DNA from: Liolophura sinensis
Taxonomy: Eukaryota > Mollusca > Polyplacophora > Chitonida > Chitonidae
Direction: 5' to 3'
Assembly (NCBI RefSeq): GCF_032854445.1
Contig: NC_088307.1
Coordinates: 13,220,017-13,280,016, forward strand
DNA length: 60,000 nt
This document shows positions 58,214 through 60,000 of this stretch, piece after piece. The notes beneath the pieces are model-generated. The model was not told the DNA's origin, did not search any database, and saw nothing but the letters and a program-made list of their open reading frames with translations. The position numbers were made by a program, and so were the translations under genes. The stretch's first letter is position 1. Every line of letters begins with the position of its first letter.

Positions 58214-58349
58214 GCTGTGTATGATAACATAGGTACGAAAGGATTCCCAAACCTATCCGCTTCATGTCATTACCCTCCAATCGCAGAAGACGGATAATTA
58301 AAGTAACGTTCAGTTGTATATTTGTTCATAACGTTGAATATTGGTATAC

Positions 58350-59030
58350 ACTGATGTTCATTTGAGATAAACACTGATGTTTAGTTTGATGTTTAGTCAC
58401 TAATATTTAGTGTGGTACACACTGGTGTTCAGCTGTGACACGCACTGATGTTGAGTTTGGTACACGCTGACTTTCATGTGCGATACAAACTGATGTTTAG
58501 TGTGGTACACACTGATGTTCAGCTGTAGCACGCACTGATGTTGAGTTTGGTACACGATTACTTTCATTTGCGATACACACTGACATTTAGTGTGATACAC
58601 ATTGATGCTTAGTGTAGTACACACTGATGTTCAGCTGTGACACGCACTGATGTTGAGTTTAGTACACCATTACTTTCATTCACGATACACACTGATATTT
58701 AGTGTAGTACACACTGATGCTTAGTGTAGTACACACTGATGTTCAGCTGTGACACGCACTGATGTTGAGTTTGGTACACGATTACTTTCATACGCGATAC
58801 ACACTGATGTTTAGTGTGATACACACTGACGTTGAGTTTGGTACACACTGATGTTCAGCTGTGATACACACTGATGTTGAGTTTGGTGCACGCTGATATT
58901 AAGTGTTGGTCTATATTGGCGTTGAATTCCTATACTGACTGATACTGTTCAGTTTCAGTACACACTGATGTTTAGTATGGTACACACTAATGTTTAGTGT
59001 AGTACACACTGATGTTTACTGTTGGTATAT
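58350..59030. repeat. Nested tandem repeat (~20-bp basic unit, ~91-113-bp higher-order unit)
   Basis: Basic unit like gtggtacacactgatgttta. The longer phrase ttcagctgtgacacgcactg, atgttgagttt recurs at about 58428, 58519, 58630, 58741 and 58854, spaced 91, 111, 111 and 113 bp. No coding potential beyond repeat-derived frames. Confidence 0.9.
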
Positions 59031-60000
59031 TCTGGTTAAAACCGAATTTCACCTACACTCGGAACGATTTTATTTCTTTCTGTCTCAAAGTAGGCATCAC
59101 TAAGCAGACCACTTAAAACTATGCAGAAATATACTTTCATTCCTTTTTTTAGATTTTTGTGAGAAGAGTTAAAAACAAACATCAGGAAAAAAGTTGATGT
59201 GACGTCAGAGTTCCTAGGTACCCTTAGTATGGCTCTTAAAGCCCACCATAGTTTTCAAATATTTGCATGCCTTTCAACACTCTCAAAAACATCTGCAAAA
59301 ATGAATGGAAGTATTTTTACGCATAGTTTTCAGTTATCTTTATGGATGAACCTTACTTAATATTTTAGCTTTCTTTTACTTTAACTACATATTACCAAAG
59401 CGGAACTTCTTTGGTGCTGTTGAATCAAATGTATTTATATATACATACAGAAAGTAAAATACAAATGAGTCTAGAAAAGGAACGAGACGTTCGAAACTGC
59501 AGTAGGTATACAAAGAAAGTTAACAAGGGTTTTAAGAGAAACTTCCAATTTGCCCGTTTACATCAAACGGCCTCCTACACGTCTGATTTTGGTTTCTGGA
59601 TCTCTGTACAATATAACTAAAACAAAACTTGTTCATTGCCTTCGAATATGTGCGTGACACAAATGTCTTGCTGAAGATGATACACCGGAGATTTTTGGAC
59701 AAGAACGTCAATTTCGTTAATTAGCTCCACGTTTTCTGTATTTACACAGAATACCTCAAATTATTGCCATCCTATAAATAACAAACCCGTACCTGTACTA
59801 TAGTGCTTGAAGGATGTGTAAAAAAAATAATAATGCGACCCGCTTAATTAATTTTAGAAACCATTTTTAACAATAACACATGCACAGACGATGCAGATTT
59901 GTGGAAGGACTAGATTGGCGGTTTTCGCTTTCCTCACTAAAATTTTCCGGTATAGCATCTTTAATTTAGTTTTAATTGAGGCAGTATTAATTTTGCCTGT
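59031..60000. other. No gene recognised
   Basis: AT-rich sequence with short open frames only. The right edge of the window is not inside any recognisable feature. Confidence 0.45.

Overview
The window looks like nuclear DNA of an invertebrate animal, most likely a lophotrochozoan such as a mollusc or brachiopod. The evidence is intron-rich genes with GT-AG splice sites, AT-rich intergenic DNA, large minisatellites, and about twenty copies of a tRNA-derived SINE whose 3' tail (gtacggcgtaaaacacca plus AAATA repeats) I associate with such genomes. The exact species cannot be fixed from the sequence.

There are two real genes, arranged head to head in the first 25 kb. On the minus strand, 581-3117 is one long exon of a WW-domain protein: an N-terminal Pin1-like WW domain, a GRGHPLx heptapeptide array, then a charged, disordered, Lys/Ser/Pro-rich body. 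It has a clear splice acceptor at its 5' end and continues past the left edge. On the plus strand, 5887-25189 is a complete 11-exon gene for the ER alpha-1,2-mannosidase MAN1B1 (GH47): short cytosolic tail, signal anchor, stem, catalytic domain and stop codon. Four exons carry frame-breaking indels, nearly all at homopolymers, and one donor site is damaged. Splice sites and protein sequence are otherwise well conserved, so draft-assembly errors are more likely than a pseudogene. The two genes have no obvious shared pathway.

The MAN1B1 introns are full of repeats: several SINEs (three with clear target-site duplications), a 49-bp minisatellite in intron 4, a 1.27-kb inverted-repeat element in intron 7, a roughly 2-kb minisatellite of 37-bp units in intron 8, and a direct/inverted repeat cluster in intron 10.

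From 25.2 to 60 kb I find no confident host gene. This part holds SINE copies of two families, two copies of a palindromic-ended MITE, a 490-bp foldback element, an unclassified repeat family with about six copies, remnants of a Tc1-like transposase (53.5-54.3 kb) and of an integrase-like element (39.1 kb), minisatellites with 48-bp units (49.6-50.9 kb) and nested ~20/~111-bp units (58.4-59.0 kb), microsatellites and short tandem duplications. I found no CRISPR array, rRNA or convincing functional tRNA gene, and no clear new multi-gene system. The most informative points are the homopolymer indels in MAN1B1, a Ser in place of the GH47 calcium-binding Thr, a TA-flanked MITE between the genes, and the inverted-repeat elements.
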